The translations under genes and the position numbers were made by a program. From Candidatus Hodarchaeota archaeon (GTDB taxonomy: Archaea; Asgardarchaeota; Heimdallarchaeia; Hodarchaeales; Hodarchaeaceae), in the NCBI GenBank assembly GCA_016840285.1, contig JAEOSR010000138.1:1-63380 (forward strand): a stretch of DNA of 63,380 nucleotides. The letters are read 5' to 3'. Shown piece after piece: positions 27,784 through 36,446 of the stretch (position 1 is the stretch's first letter; every line of letters starts with the position of its first letter). The notes below the pieces were generated by a model. The model did not search any database and was not told the DNA's origin. It saw only the letters and a list, made by a program, of their open reading frames with translations.

Positions 27784-29619
27784 TTATGCATATTCTATCT
27801 CGAGCTGCCCGCTCCCCTCTTGGATACTCTGAGCAAGAGTGACTAAAGTATAGGGAACCTTTCGAAGACTTAAATAATCCAGAATCATCTCAAATCTAGT
27901 AGGATCGTAATCTAAAGTCACCTTATCTAACACGAAGAGCGGATAATCGGAAAGATATTCCTCACGTCCAGCCAACATGACTATTAAAGCAATTGTTATC
28001 CGTTCGCTATCACTTAAGCTTTCTATTGGTTGATCGATCATTTTTCCCCTCCGCTTTCGTTTAACGACTAAGTTAAAATTGGGATTGATACGGATATCTT
28101 CAAAATCTTGATAAGACATCAACTGATAGACTTTCTTGATTTGATGATTAAAGTTCTCTATGACACCTAGTTTGACAATTTTTTCCCGTTCCTCTAGAAA
28201 AGTTTGTAACGTACCGTAGAAATCAAATTCAGACTGCACTTGATCAATCTGATCAATACGTTTTGATTTTTCTTCTATTTGTTTATCTAGCTGTTCTATT
28301 TTTCCTAGGATCCTTTGAATCTTTGCATCCAGTTCGTTTATTAACTTAATCGAGTCAGCTCGTCCTTGATCAATCGATTTCTCGAGAATTTTTAATTCAG
28401 ACTCTTTTTGAGTATGGTCACGTTCAGAAGATTCAATTTCTTTCTTTTTTTCAGTAATTTCCTTTTGTAATCGTCTAATTTCTTGTTTTGCCTTACTAAT
28501 CCTAATTTGATTATCATTTTTAATTTTATGAATTAAGACTTCTAAATCTTCTTTCCGCCGTTCTGCATCATCGATCTGAAATTCTAATTCACGAATGCGT
28601 TTACTGAGATGAGAATCATCCACTAACAATTTATCTTCACGCGTTTTAGCATGTTTTTCTGTATATGGCCGTCCACAAACGATACATTTACGTAAGTCAG
28701 GCATCCTTTGAGAAAGAGAAATCCAGTTCCGTACCTCTTTGATTGATTTTTCCGTCTCTTTTTTCTCGTTCCTTACTTCATCTAGATATCGACGATATTC
28801 TTTCGTTTCATCAGCTATTCGAGCAATCTCCTGATCAACACTCGGGTGTTCTATCATGAAGTTTTTTATCTCTTCTTCCATAGATTTTATTTGACCTTTT
28901 GTATCGCGATTTCTAGCCATATTTAATTTTATAATGTCGGAGGCTGTTTCTATTTTATTCTTAAGAGCGAGCACTTCCTTAGACAGTTTATGGAACCGAT
29001 TCTCTATCTCTGAATAAGATTGAATCTCTTCCATATTGATATCAGGAAGAGTTTCTCGTTCGATTTTGGCTGTTTCCAGCTCATCCTCTAGTAGAGAATG
29101 TTCTTGCTGCATATTATCAATATCAGATTCATACATTAGGTAAATACGAAGATCTTTCTTTAGATTTGCCAAACGAGTTTTAAGATATGAAATTAAGAAT
29201 GTATAATATCTCACATCGGAATATTGAGTTAGAAGCTTCTCCAGCTTCCTTCCAGTAGTGATCGCAGCAATGAGCTCATTATCTGGGGTTGCTAGAGTGA
29301 ACAAATTGGCTTTTTGGTTTTCTGAGTGAAAAGGATTTCCTGTGACATTTAGTTTATTACCTCCTTTTACCTCAAACTTCCGGTCACAAACTACCTTTCC
29401 TTTTTGTTGTAGTTGAACACGGCCTTTATTTGCAAAAAGATTAAGATAATACCTTCGAGTTTCAATCTTTTCTTGAGGTAAGTTTAGAAGTTCGAATCCT
29501 CGGACAAGTGAAGTTTTTCCAGTTGCATTTGGCGCCTTGATTAGATTTTTACCTTCTTTGAAGTCCAACGCAACTTTATCGATTCCTCCTATGTTTTCCA
29601 AGATGATGTGTAAGGTCAT
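27784..29619 (-). CDS. SMC/Rad50-like ATPase with zinc hook (short archaeal type)
   Basis: At 611 residues this is about half the size of SMC. It has an N-terminal ATPase half with Walker A KAPNATGKTSLVRG, a long coiled coil, a CIVCGRPY zinc hook near the middle (CxxC as in Rad50), a return coil, and a C-terminal half with signature SLSDSERITIALIVMLAG and Walker B PLFVLDKVTLDYDP. The Walker B Glu is replaced by Lys (LDK for LDE), so ATP hydrolysis may be weak. It resembles the small SMC-related proteins of archaea more than Mre11-linked Rad50, and no mre11 is adjacent. The ATG overlaps the stop of the upstream 62-residue gene (ATGA), indicating coupling. Confidence 0.85.
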   Translation of the reverse strand: MTLHIILENIGGIDKVALDFKEGKNLIKAPNATGKTSLVRGFELLNLPQEKIETRRYYLNLFANKGRVQLQQKGKVVCDRKFEVKGGNKLNVTGNPFHSENQKANLFTLATPDNELIAAITTGRKLEKLLTQYSDVRYYTFLISYLKTRLANLKKDLRIYLMYESDIDNMQQEHSLLEDELETAKIERETLPDINMEEIQSYSEIENRFHKLSKEVLALKNKIETASDIIKLNMARNRDTKGQIKSMEEEIKNFMIEHPSVDQEIARIADETKEYRRYLDEVRNEKKETEKSIKEVRNWISLSQRMPDLRKCIVCGRPYTEKHAKTREDKLLVDDSHLSKRIRELEFQIDDAERRKEDLEVLIHKIKNDNQIRISKAKQEIRRLQKEITEKKKEIESSERDHTQKESELKILEKSIDQGRADSIKLINELDAKIQRILGKIEQLDKQIEEKSKRIDQIDQVQSEFDFYGTLQTFLEEREKIVKLGVIENFNHQIKKVYQLMSYQDFEDIRINPNFNLVVKRKRRGKMIDQPIESLSDSERITIALIVMLAGREEYLSDYPLFVLDKVTLDYDPTRFEMILDYLSLRKVPYTLVTLAQSIQEGSGQLEIEYA

Positions 29620-29804
29620 TTCTTAACACCTCTCCAATCTCTTATGTATTTCTGCAAAATACGTGCAATAGGATCCTTTTTTTTCGGAGGTTGCGCTGGT
29701 AAGGAGCTGAGCTGCTTAAGATGGGCGATTAACGCATTTTCAGCTGAATGGAGAATATTTTCCTTATTATTTGCTTTTCGCTTAGCCATAAATCCATCCT
29801 CCAA
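29616..29804 (-). CDS. 62-residue basic protein, coupled to the SMC-like gene
   Basis: A short Lys/Arg-rich protein with one predicted helix (AENALIAHLKQLSSL) and a Pro/Lys linker PAQPPKKKDP before a second helix IARILQKYIRDW. It has no named family. Its stop overlaps the start of the SMC-like ATPase by four bases, and the upstream 131-residue gene ends 24 bases before it. The layout suggests a small partner of the ATPase, comparable to the accessory subunits encoded beside bacterial and archaeal SMC-like proteins, but this is inference. Confidence 0.6.
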   Translation of the reverse strand: MEDGFMAKRKANNKENILHSAENALIAHLKQLSSLPAQPPKKKDPIARILQKYIRDWRGVKK

Positions 29805-29828
29805 ATTTCCGGGTTCTCCTCCTCAATA

Positions 29829-30224
29829 TTAGGTTAGTCTCCACTGAACAGAGAAACGTTTTCTTTTCACTTGGTGTAAAAGTTCGGTCATTTCTCTCGG
29901 AAGCTGCTCCTCTTTCTCGTTTTGTAATATTTTGTGAACTCTGTTTTTGTCCTTTAGCCAAGAGGCCATCCTTCCTAGCTCTGAATCTTCTAAAAAATCT
30001 TCTATTCGGAGCGGTTCGAGAATTGATACTTCAATGTTTCCCTTATGTTTTTGCATTTCGGGTAAAATTAGCGCCATACTCTTCCCAGTATTCTTCATGA
30101 GAAATAATCCTTCAACTAACTTCCCTGCAAAGAGGTCAGGGTACAAGTTAAGGTATCTAGCAAAGGTTCTACGCAATGAAGTTGTTCTAAGATAAACCAT
30201 TAACATAACTATGAGAAGTCCCAC
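29829..30224 (-). CDS. Uncharacterised first gene of the SMC-like operon
   Basis: A 131-residue protein, helical throughout with many Leu, Arg and Lys residues: RTTSLRRTFARYLNLYPD, FAGKLVEGLFLMKN, KGNIEVSILEPLRIEDFLED. It resembles a small winged-helix or other helical DNA-binding protein but I cannot prove a motif. Three in-frame ATGs exist in the first nine codons; the last, at 30200 (MVYLRTTS), gives a less hydrophobic N-terminus and is likely right. It leads an operon with the 62-residue protein and the zinc-hook ATPase, so it may be a regulator or partner of that machine. Confidence 0.55.
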   Translation of the reverse strand: MGLLIVMLMVYLRTTSLRRTFARYLNLYPDLFAGKLVEGLFLMKNTGKSMALILPEMQKHKGNIEVSILEPLRIEDFLEDSELGRMASWLKDKNRVHKILQNEKEEQLPREMTELLHQVKRKRFSVQWRLT

Positions 30225-30412
30225 CTTTTTTTATTTCAGCGTTTTTAGTAATTCTTTAAACTGAATTATATTCTTAAGATGAGGTGGTAGAGTGACTGGA
30301 TTTGTTTCTTTTTAACTTTGTTGAAGTTGTCTAGTTATTTCACTCACAAAAATACACATTGAATTTCTTTGGATTAGAACTTCTATAAATTGATCTTAAT
30401 AATTCTGGAGAA

Positions 30413-30949
30413 ATGAGTACTATGGTACACATAAATATAGAGTTTAAGGCGCAATGTAATAATCCCGAAAAAATTAAAAAAATCCTTGCTTCTAGAAATG
30501 CTGACTATAAAGGTCTAGATCGTCAGATAGATACTTACTTTAAAGTGAATACGGGAAGATTAAAGTTAAGAGAAGGAGAAATCGAAAGAGCTTTAATTTA
30601 TTATAGCCGAAAAGACACTAAAGAACCGAAACAATCAGATGTTAATCTCTTTCCCGTCGATTATAAATCGTCTGCTCTTTTAAAAGAAATTCTAACAAAA
30701 TCTTTAGATATTCTCGTAATAGTTTCAAAACAAAGGAGTATCTATTTTATTGATAATATTAAATTTCATATCGATATAGTAGAGGAATTAGGTTCCTTTG
30801 TAGAGGTAGAAGCAATAGATGTCAATGGTACAATCGGAATTGAGAAACTACATGAGCAGTGCCAGCGCTTTCTTAAATTATTTGAAATTTCAGAGGAAGA
30901 CTTGATTTCTACATCATATAGCGATTTATTATTACAAAAACATTCCTAG
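30413..30949 (+). CDS. CYTH-domain protein (class IV adenylate cyclase/triphosphatase-like)
   Basis: Starts NIEFKAQC (the ExExK-type opening strand, here IEFKA), then DRQIDTYFKVNTGRLKLRE, RALIYYSRKD and KQRSIYFIDNIKFHIDIVEELGSFVEVEAI. These are the strands of the CYTH tunnel fold with the conserved Arg/Lys and acidic pairs. CYTH proteins cyclise ATP (CyaB) or cleave triphosphates such as thiamine triphosphate. The K-R-x-x-Y and F-V-E-x-E motifs favour the CyaB-like branch. At 178 residues it is of normal size. The start may be ATG 30413 or 30422. It converges with the SPASM fragment. Confidence 0.88.
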   Translation: MSTMVHINIEFKAQCNNPEKIKKILASRNADYKGLDRQIDTYFKVNTGRLKLREGEIERALIYYSRKDTKEPKQSDVNLFPVDYKSSALLKEILTKSLDILVIVSKQRSIYFIDNIKFHIDIVEELGSFVEVEAIDVNGTIGIEKLHEQCQRFLKLFEISEEDLISTSYSDLLLQKHS

Positions 30950-30961
30950 AATGGAATAAAT

Positions 30962-31264
30962 TTAATACGGACAAGATGGATCAGATGCAAGCCAGTCTCC
31001 ACACTCACCATAAGCAGTCACATGACAACCACCACAAATGAGATTATGGACACATTTACCACATTTCCCCTTCAAATGAGAACGATTACGTACCGTACGT
31101 AGAACAGGATTGTTTATCCAAATATCCTCCAATCCATTCTTTAAAACGTTACCTAAATGAACGTGAGTAGCAGGTGCACAAGGCAGTACATTTCCTTCAG
31201 GACTTAATCCACAATAGGTAAGACCTGTCGCACACCCTCCTGCATATTCACTGCGAAAAAGATA
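30962..31264 (-). pseudogene. Orphan C-terminal SPASM domain of a radical SAM protein
   Basis: On the minus strand an open frame of 100 codons with no start codon is preceded by a stop at 31265-31267. It encodes YAGGCATGLTYCGLSPEG, NVLPCAPATHVHLGNVL, KCGKCVHNLICGGC and ends GDWLASDPSCPY. This is the Cys-rich SPASM domain that binds auxiliary 4Fe-4S clusters in radical SAM peptide-modifying enzymes. The radical SAM core that should lie upstream (CxxxCxxC) is missing: the neighbouring DNA up to the TatD gene is unrelated. It is therefore a remnant left by a deletion or rearrangement at about 31265. Confidence 0.8.
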
Positions 31265-31336
31265 TTATTTATTAACTATTTTCGAGTTTTGAAATGGTTA
31301 AAAATTAAATTGATTATTGGATGGTTGATTCTTATA

Positions 31337-32122
31337 ATGACAACAAAAACAACACATTCCGCTAGTTATATTGACATTCACTGTCATCTACCTGATAATT
31401 ATTTCTTTAAAGACATTAACACACATATCTCACAGTGGAGTCAAAAGGGGCTTATATATGTAGTTTCTGTCAGTCAAGACTATAAAGAATCTCTCCGTTC
31501 AATTGATCTTTCAAAAAAATACCCTAATATGGTTATCCCCACTATTGGAATTCATCCATGGAAAGCTCATAAAAAACACAGCGAAATAAACTATTTTGAA
31601 CAGCTTCTTTCCGAGAATAAAGAGATTAGTATCTTAGGCGAAATAGGATTAGATTTTCATTTCATTTCTCAAAAAGAGAGATATCTATATCAAAAGAAAG
31701 TACTAGACTTTTTCTTTGAACAAGCAGAAAAACGAGATCTGCGAGTCATGCTCCACGTCAAAGGAGCAGAAGAAGAAATTGCTAGGTACATTGAAACAAG
31801 AACTCTTCCAGGTAAGAACTGCTGTATCCATTGGTACTCAGGTCCATCTCGGATTTTAAAGAAACTCATAGATCTAGATTGCTTTTTTTCCTGTGGTCCA
31901 GCTTTGAACTATTCCCGTACACATCAACAGGTACTCAAATCAGTCCCTCTGAACCGATTGTTAACTGAATCAGATGGTAACGTCAAGTATCAGGGTCGAG
32001 TGGGACATCCTGGGATGATGTCAGAAGTGATTGACCTCATCACTAAAATAACAAACCAAGATAGAACTGAAATACGACAAAAAGTTGTCAAAAATTCTCT
32101 TTGTTATTTGGGGAAAAAATGA
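31337..32122 (+). CDS. TatD-family metal-dependent hydrolase
   Basis: The TatD metal ligands occur in order: YIDIHCHL (D-x-H-x-H), GEIGLDFHF (Glu), MLHVKGAEEE and CCIHWYSGP (two His) and LLTESDGNV (Asp), on a TIM-barrel of about 260 residues. TatD proteins act as DNases and 3'-exonucleases. Family identity is firm; the substrate is open. TTG 31289 would add a hydrophobic MKWLKIKLIIGWL segment, but ATG 31337 (MTTKTTHSASYIDIH) starts close to the first strand as in relatives and is preferred. The gene converges on the ABC operon. Confidence 0.88.
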   Translation: MTTKTTHSASYIDIHCHLPDNYFFKDINTHISQWSQKGLIYVVSVSQDYKESLRSIDLSKKYPNMVIPTIGIHPWKAHKKHSEINYFEQLLSENKEISILGEIGLDFHFISQKERYLYQKKVLDFFFEQAEKRDLRVMLHVKGAEEEIARYIETRTLPGKNCCIHWYSGPSRILKKLIDLDCFFSCGPALNYSRTHQQVLKSVPLNRLLTESDGNVKYQGRVGHPGMMSEVIDLITKITNQDRTEIRQKVVKNSLCYLGKK

Positions 32123-32142
32123 GTGGGGAAGAATGAAATTCT

Positions 32143-32961
32143 TTAAGGGAAGTCTTTTCTACGCATCGCAAACATTGACAATAACAAGAATCCAACGATC
32201 AACGTGATACAGACAATAAGAGAATTCAATGGGTCAAAATCAGTGATACCAAATACAAAATAGTCTGGTAAGAAATATTCTGCTGTAACATGATAGATAT
32301 GGTTAGCAATAGAGTAGGGACTATTTGCCCCACCTGTGAATGGCCCAAAGATAAATTGGCCAAAAAAGGCCTCAAAATAAGCAATGGCCAATCCCCAGCC
32401 TAGGGCGTTTTTATCAATCATTATTCCTAGGAGTAAGAAAATCGTACTATAAACAACAACCCACAATCCTACGAACAACCATGTTCCAATCAAAACATCA
32501 AGCTTCAAAACTGTAAAATCATTTACTATGAAACATAATCCGAGATAAATGATCAATGCGTCCAAACAGGCGATTACAACCCCAATTATAAGAAGAGTGA
32601 TCCATTTGATTAATACTATTTCTTCTCGTTTAACTGGTCTTGATAATAATTGACTAATCGTTTTATTCTCCTTTTCATCCGAAATAGCGGATATTCCTAA
32701 AATTAAACAAATAAGTGGCATTATCAAGAAGTTAAAGATGTTGGTGTCTGCACCTATAGCGATTATTTTTACATAATCACTTATCGAATAAACATATTCA
32801 GTTGGCGGATTAAGATAGGGGAGAAGGGGGAGAATACTTACAAAGATCAGAATGTAGGTTTTTTTATCGAATAGAACTTTAGCAAGAAATATCTGTCCTA
32901 GAAAAACGCTTTTAGCTAAAATAGAAGGAGATTGCGATGATTTTGTTACATTTAAACTCAT
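32143..32961 (-). CDS. ABC-2 type transporter permease (second system)
   Basis: A 272-residue membrane protein with about six membrane segments. Between segments is AISDEKENKTISQLLSRPVKREEIVLIKW, the typical cytoplasmic coupling stretch of ABC-2 permeases. It lies 20 bases after the ATPase 32982-33899 and is the last gene of a four-gene operon, so the two should form one exporter. The substrate is unknown; related pairs move lipids, antibiotics or Na+. Confidence 0.87.
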   Translation of the reverse strand: MSLNVTKSSQSPSILAKSVFLGQIFLAKVLFDKKTYILIFVSILPLLPYLNPPTEYVYSISDYVKIIAIGADTNIFNFLIMPLICLILGISAISDEKENKTISQLLSRPVKREEIVLIKWITLLIIGVVIACLDALIIYLGLCFIVNDFTVLKLDVLIGTWLFVGLWVVVYSTIFLLLGIMIDKNALGWGLAIAYFEAFFGQFIFGPFTGGANSPYSIANHIYHVTAEYFLPDYFVFGITDFDPLNSLIVCITLIVGFLLLSMFAMRRKDFP

Positions 32962-32981
32962 TTTTTTTCACCTACAATAAA

Positions 32982-33899
32982 TTATGTCAAGAAATCAAAG
33001 ATTGCTTCAATATTATCGGTTTGACTCTCTAAATGATTTATTAGAAGTCCATTTTCTGCGATCAATCGAGTAGCGGTAGGATAAAACGTACTCGGAGTAT
33101 CTGTAATCACTATGAGATCTTCTGTTGCTTTATCTGATGGAAAAGTGATAGTCTTTATGATATCCTCTTCAATCAAGAGTTTAGAAAGCGTCTGTAATTC
33201 ATTATGAGGAGCTCGGAATAAAATTTGATGTGGAAACTGATCAATAAGGTTGAGAACTTCTTCAGGAGGCCCTTCTGCTAAGGCTTGCCCTCTATGGATC
33301 AGAACCATTCGTGTTGACATTTGATCGAGTTCATATAGAATATGACTCGAAATCAATACAGTTACCCCCTCTCGGTTCAATTCTGACACAAGTTGCTTCA
33401 TCTCACGCCGACCCAATGGATCAAGCCCCCCGAATGGTTCGTCCAAAATTAATAAATCAGGATGGTGAACAATAGCTGCTGCCACTTTAAGACGTTGTTT
33501 CATGCCTTTTGAATATGATTTGATACGTTTTCCTTTAACGGCAAGTCCTACTTTCGCTAATGCTTCCTTAGCAGCGGTTTCTGCTTGTTCCCGAGGAAGT
33601 ATCAACTTAGCAAGAGATGAAACAAATTGTTTGCCTTTCATCCATGGATAGAGATCCTCATGTTCGGAGACATATCCAATTCTTCTTTTTAATACACTAT
33701 TATTGATAGGACTTTCATCAAACACCCGAACTGTTCCCGTATCAGACCTAATTTCTCCCATAATGAGTTTAAGTGTCGTTGATTTTCCAGCACCATTAGG
33801 CCCGAGAAAACCTGTCACCCCAGTTTTTGCAGTCATAGTCAAGCGAGAAACAGCCACTACATCACCAAATGATTTTGAAACCTCTTGTAGTTCAATCAT
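32982..33899 (-). CDS. ABC transporter ATPase (second system)
   Basis: Walker A is GPNGAGKSTT, the signature region YSKGMKQRLKVA (SxGxKQ type), Walker B LLILDEPFGGLD, and the H-loop VLISSHILYELDQM, with a C-terminal regulatory part of about 90 residues. This is the NatA/CcmA-like ABC-2 class. ATG 33899 (MIELQEVSKSF) is the better start than 33914, because it overlaps the upstream stop as ATGA. It powers the permease 32143-32961. Confidence 0.95.
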   Translation of the reverse strand: MIELQEVSKSFGDVVAVSRLTMTAKTGVTGFLGPNGAGKSTTLKLIMGEIRSDTGTVRVFDESPINNSVLKRRIGYVSEHEDLYPWMKGKQFVSSLAKLILPREQAETAAKEALAKVGLAVKGKRIKSYSKGMKQRLKVAAAIVHHPDLLILDEPFGGLDPLGRREMKQLVSELNREGVTVLISSHILYELDQMSTRMVLIHRGQALAEGPPEEVLNLIDQFPHQILFRAPHNELQTLSKLLIEEDIIKTITFPSDKATEDLIVITDTPSTFYPTATRLIAENGLLINHLESQTDNIEAIFDFLT

Positions 33900-34894
33900 T
33901 TTGAATGCCTCCAATAAACCTGATAGACGACAATTAGAAACCCAAGCAAAATGTAGAGACCTAGTACTCCTAGGATCATCCAGCTTTCAATCCCAATACC
34001 ATCAGTCAAATTAATTGTCTGAAGGCCTCTAAAAGAGTTATAATCGATTTCAGTTGTTCCAATCAAAATGTAGGATGTTAATAACAGAAGAGTGAGCACA
34101 TCAAGAAATATTTCAAAACCAGCGCTGTCTCCTGAGAACGTTAAGGAGCTAATAATCATATTACTTGTAAACATAAGCATAAATGTTGTTAACCCAGCAT
34201 ACAATCGTCGATTTGTAATAGAAGAAAAAGCAAGGATAATAGCTGAATATGTAATCGTAATAATCTCTGTAAATACAATTACGTGTACTAAAATTGGTAA
34301 AGCACTTACTATATCGATATTCCCGAGGCCAACTACCAACAAGAAGAACTCAAAAACATAAGGGAATGTAAGCATTATATTACCGAAGATAATGAATGCC
34401 AGGAATTTTCCAAGTACATATTCATGTCTTTCTAACTTACTGTAATAAATTTCAGTTGTTTGATTAGAAATATCGTCAGCTATGAGCCCTGACCCCATCA
34501 TAACTAAGAGAATCAGTATGAATATACTAGTCCCTCCAAAGTTGAATTCAGCACTTGTGTCATCTCCAGTTTCCACAAAAAAAGATATTCCGAAACTAAC
34601 TATTCCCCGTACCAATGCAAGAAGATTATTTTCTAACAAGTCATTAGTAGTGAGATCAGGATTCATAGAAAGCATCAAATCTCTAGTGAAAAGTAGAAAC
34701 ATGTTTTCTAACACAAAAGTAAATATCAAGAATCCTATCAAAACTTTGACAGCTTTAGAGCGTTTCCATTCATGAATCCACCATTGCCATGCAATTGCCC
34801 ATAATCTATAGATTCGCCCACGGCGGGTACCATCAAAAGGTCGAAAAGCGAATTTTCTAACGTACACATCTGAACTTGTAGTTGGTTCACTCAT
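33896..34894 (-). CDS. ABC-2 type transporter permease (first system)
   Basis: A 332-residue membrane protein with a hydrophilic N-terminus of about 30 residues, then about six membrane segments. It contains GSGLIADDISNQTTEIYYSKL followed by RHEYVLGKFLA, the canonical cytoplasmic coupling stretch of ABC-2 permeases. It overlaps the ATPase upstream by four bases (34891-34894) and the next ATPase by four, so all four genes form one transcript. It is probably the partner of the ATPase 34891-35829. Confidence 0.87.
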   Translation of the reverse strand: MSEPTTSSDVYVRKFAFRPFDGTRRGRIYRLWAIAWQWWIHEWKRSKAVKVLIGFLIFTFVLENMFLLFTRDLMLSMNPDLTTNDLLENNLLALVRGIVSFGISFFVETGDDTSAEFNFGGTSIFILILLVMMGSGLIADDISNQTTEIYYSKLERHEYVLGKFLAFIIFGNIMLTFPYVFEFFLLVVGLGNIDIVSALPILVHVIVFTEIITITYSAIILAFSSITNRRLYAGLTTFMLMFTSNMIISSLTFSGDSAGFEIFLDVLTLLLLTSYILIGTTEIDYNSFRGLQTINLTDGIGIESWMILGVLGLYILLGFLIVVYQVYWRHSK

Positions 34895-35829
34895 TGAATC
34901 TGAACCTCCTGTTCTTTAAATAAGCTCACAAAAACATCCTCAAGACTTCTCGACCGACTCCCCAGATATCGAATATCGATTCCCAGCTGATGTGCAGTCG
35001 TAAAAATCTCTTTTTCAATATCAGGGGCTTTTTCAACCTCAATAAATGCCCCATCAGTCCATACTTTCACTCCATTAGCTTCAAGTGTTTCTAGGAACTT
35101 TTCACTCTCTGATTTCACTTTTACACTCACAGTTGAACGCTGATTAGCGGTCAATTCCCGTATATTTCCTTGAGCGAGGATTCTTCCTTCTGATACAACC
35201 AAAACATAATCAGTAGTTTGTTCAACGTCTCGAAGAAGATGTGAACTTAAAATTACGTTTTTTCCTTCATCTTTCTGCAAATTTCGAATCAGTTCAAGCA
35301 TCTGAACGCGCCCTGATGGATCCAATCCATTGGTTGGTTCATCACAAATAATAATTTCGGGATCATGAACTAAGGCAACAGCTAGTTTGACTTTTTGCTT
35401 CATACCCAATGAAAAAGTGTCTAATTTTCTGTATCTTTCTTCTCCTAGTCCGCAATAGAAAAGCGAATCGCTAGCTCGTTGCTTACTCTCAGGATAAGAT
35501 AATCCATTCATGCGTCCGCAAAATGCCACAAAACTCATTGCAGTAGCATCAGGAATGAAAGATGTGTTAAATTCGGGGATGTATCCGATACGATCTCTCA
35601 CCTGATTGATTTCACGGCGGATATCATATCCTAGCACCTGTGCGTTACCTCGGGTTGGCCGTATGATACCAAGTAAGGTCCTGATGAGAGTAGTTTTACC
35701 CGCTCCGTTTGGTCCAAGGAACCCAACTCCACCAGCAGGAACATTCACTGAAATATCTTCAATACCTCGAATTTTTCCGTAATATTTTGTCAATGAATCT
35801 GTGGCTATTATTTCAGCTTGCATCATCAT
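34891..35829 (-). CDS. ABC transporter ATPase (first system)
   Basis: Walker A GPNGAGKTTL, Q-loop region, signature FSLGMKQKVKLA, Walker B IIICDEPTNGLDPSG and H-loop VILSSHLLRDVEQT are all intact, with a C-terminal extension (VSVKVKSESEKFLETLEAN). It belongs to the ABC-2 class of exporter ATPases. It is the first gene of the four-gene operon. Alternative ATGs at its first three codons (MMMQAEI) leave the N-terminus uncertain by one or two residues. Confidence 0.95.
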   Translation of the reverse strand: MMMQAEIIATDSLTKYYGKIRGIEDISVNVPAGGVGFLGPNGAGKTTLIRTLLGIIRPTRGNAQVLGYDIRREINQVRDRIGYIPEFNTSFIPDATAMSFVAFCGRMNGLSYPESKQRASDSLFYCGLGEERYRKLDTFSLGMKQKVKLAVALVHDPEIIICDEPTNGLDPSGRVQMLELIRNLQKDEGKNVILSSHLLRDVEQTTDYVLVVSEGRILAQGNIRELTANQRSTVSVKVKSESEKFLETLEANGVKVWTDGAFIEVEKAPDIEKEIFTTAHQLGIDIRYLGSRSRSLEDVFVSLFKEQEVQIQ

Positions 35830-36015
35830 CTCACTCTTTTTTCGACGAATTAACAGCTATATGAAAAGTAAGTTCATCTTATTTTTTAAGATAAAGATAG
35901 AGGCAGATAAAATCCGCTAAAAAGCATCTTTGTAAAAATTAAGATTTAACACATTGACGAATCCTTCTTGATCCACTCCTATCCCCCTTATACAAACTCG
36001 GAGCATAAGATTCAG

Positions 36016-36270
36016 TCATTTATCTTCCTGCAGAGGATTTCCACAATTCGGGCAAAAATTCGGTCTAGTAAATACAGGAACACCTCTCTGTCTGATTTGA
36101 GTGATCCGATGTAATGGAATGCCATCTGTCTGTCGTCGCTCCATGAATTCATCAAATGAAAGCTCAATATATTCATCAAAATCTCGAAATATAATTGAAA
36201 AATCTTGACGAATTTCTGATCCATACTGGATCCGTGATAACCACTCTCTGATTTCCCCTTTTTTTGTCAT
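36016..36270 (-). CDS. MJ1316-like RNA end-recognition domain fused to a zinc ribbon
   Basis: 84 residues. The first 60, with EIREWLSRIQYG, FSIIFRDFDEYIELSFDEF and GIPLHRITQIRQRG, match the DUF504/MJ1316 domain, whose hallmark is IPxHRIxxI. The domain is thought to recognise cyclic-phosphate RNA ends in RNA repair and 2'-5' RNA ligase-linked contexts. The tail NFCPNCGNPLQED adds a C-x2-C pair, a half zinc ribbon. The overlapping 70-residue frame is a shadow. No RNA ligase lies next to it. Confidence 0.8.
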   Translation of the reverse strand: MTKKGEIREWLSRIQYGSEIRQDFSIIFRDFDEYIELSFDEFMERRQTDGIPLHRITQIRQRGVPVFTRPNFCPNCGNPLQEDK

Positions 36271-36370
36271 TTCCCATATCCTTCTCTTTTATCGGTTACC
36301 AGAAAAAGTAGCAAATATTAAATAAGTAGAATGCTTTTATTTTGAACCTAAGAAGAATATTGGGGATGAA

Positions 36371-36387
36371 CCCATCATTTAGATGGG
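36371..36387 (+). promoter_or_regulatory. Leader hairpin 1 upstream of the RACo-like gene
   Basis: CCCATC at 36371-36376 pairs perfectly with GATGGG at 36382-36387 across a five-base loop. The GATGGG arm can also pair, with a bulge, with CCTCATCT at about 36393-36400, so two mutually exclusive stems are possible, as in an attenuator or riboswitch. This is seen in sequence only. Confidence 0.35.
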
Positions 36388-36426
36388 CCACCCCTCATCT
36401 ACCTTCTACTCTAGGGAAATAGGAGG

Positions 36427-36446
36427 ATCAACAAAAGTGTGTTGAT
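36427..36446 (+). promoter_or_regulatory. Leader hairpin 2 upstream of the RACo-like gene
   Basis: ATCAACA (36427-36433) pairs perfectly with TGTTGAT (36440-36446) across a six-base loop. A third short hairpin, GATTG-TGG-CAATC, follows at 36484-36496. Together with hairpin 1 they fill the gap before the ATG at 36559. Alternatively this could be the promoter region, since a TATA-like GGTATAAT lies at 36509-36516, in which case the inverted repeats would be operators. Confidence 0.35.

Noticed and set aside
29485..29515. tRNA T-arm-like GTTCGAATCC
   Set aside because: It lies inside the SMC-like coding frame, and no acceptor or anticodon arm can be folded around it.
36012..36224. Overlapping 70-residue minus-strand frame in the MJ1316 gene
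   Set aside because: It is an alternative frame of the same DNA; the 84-residue frame shows the IPxHRI motif and zinc pair.
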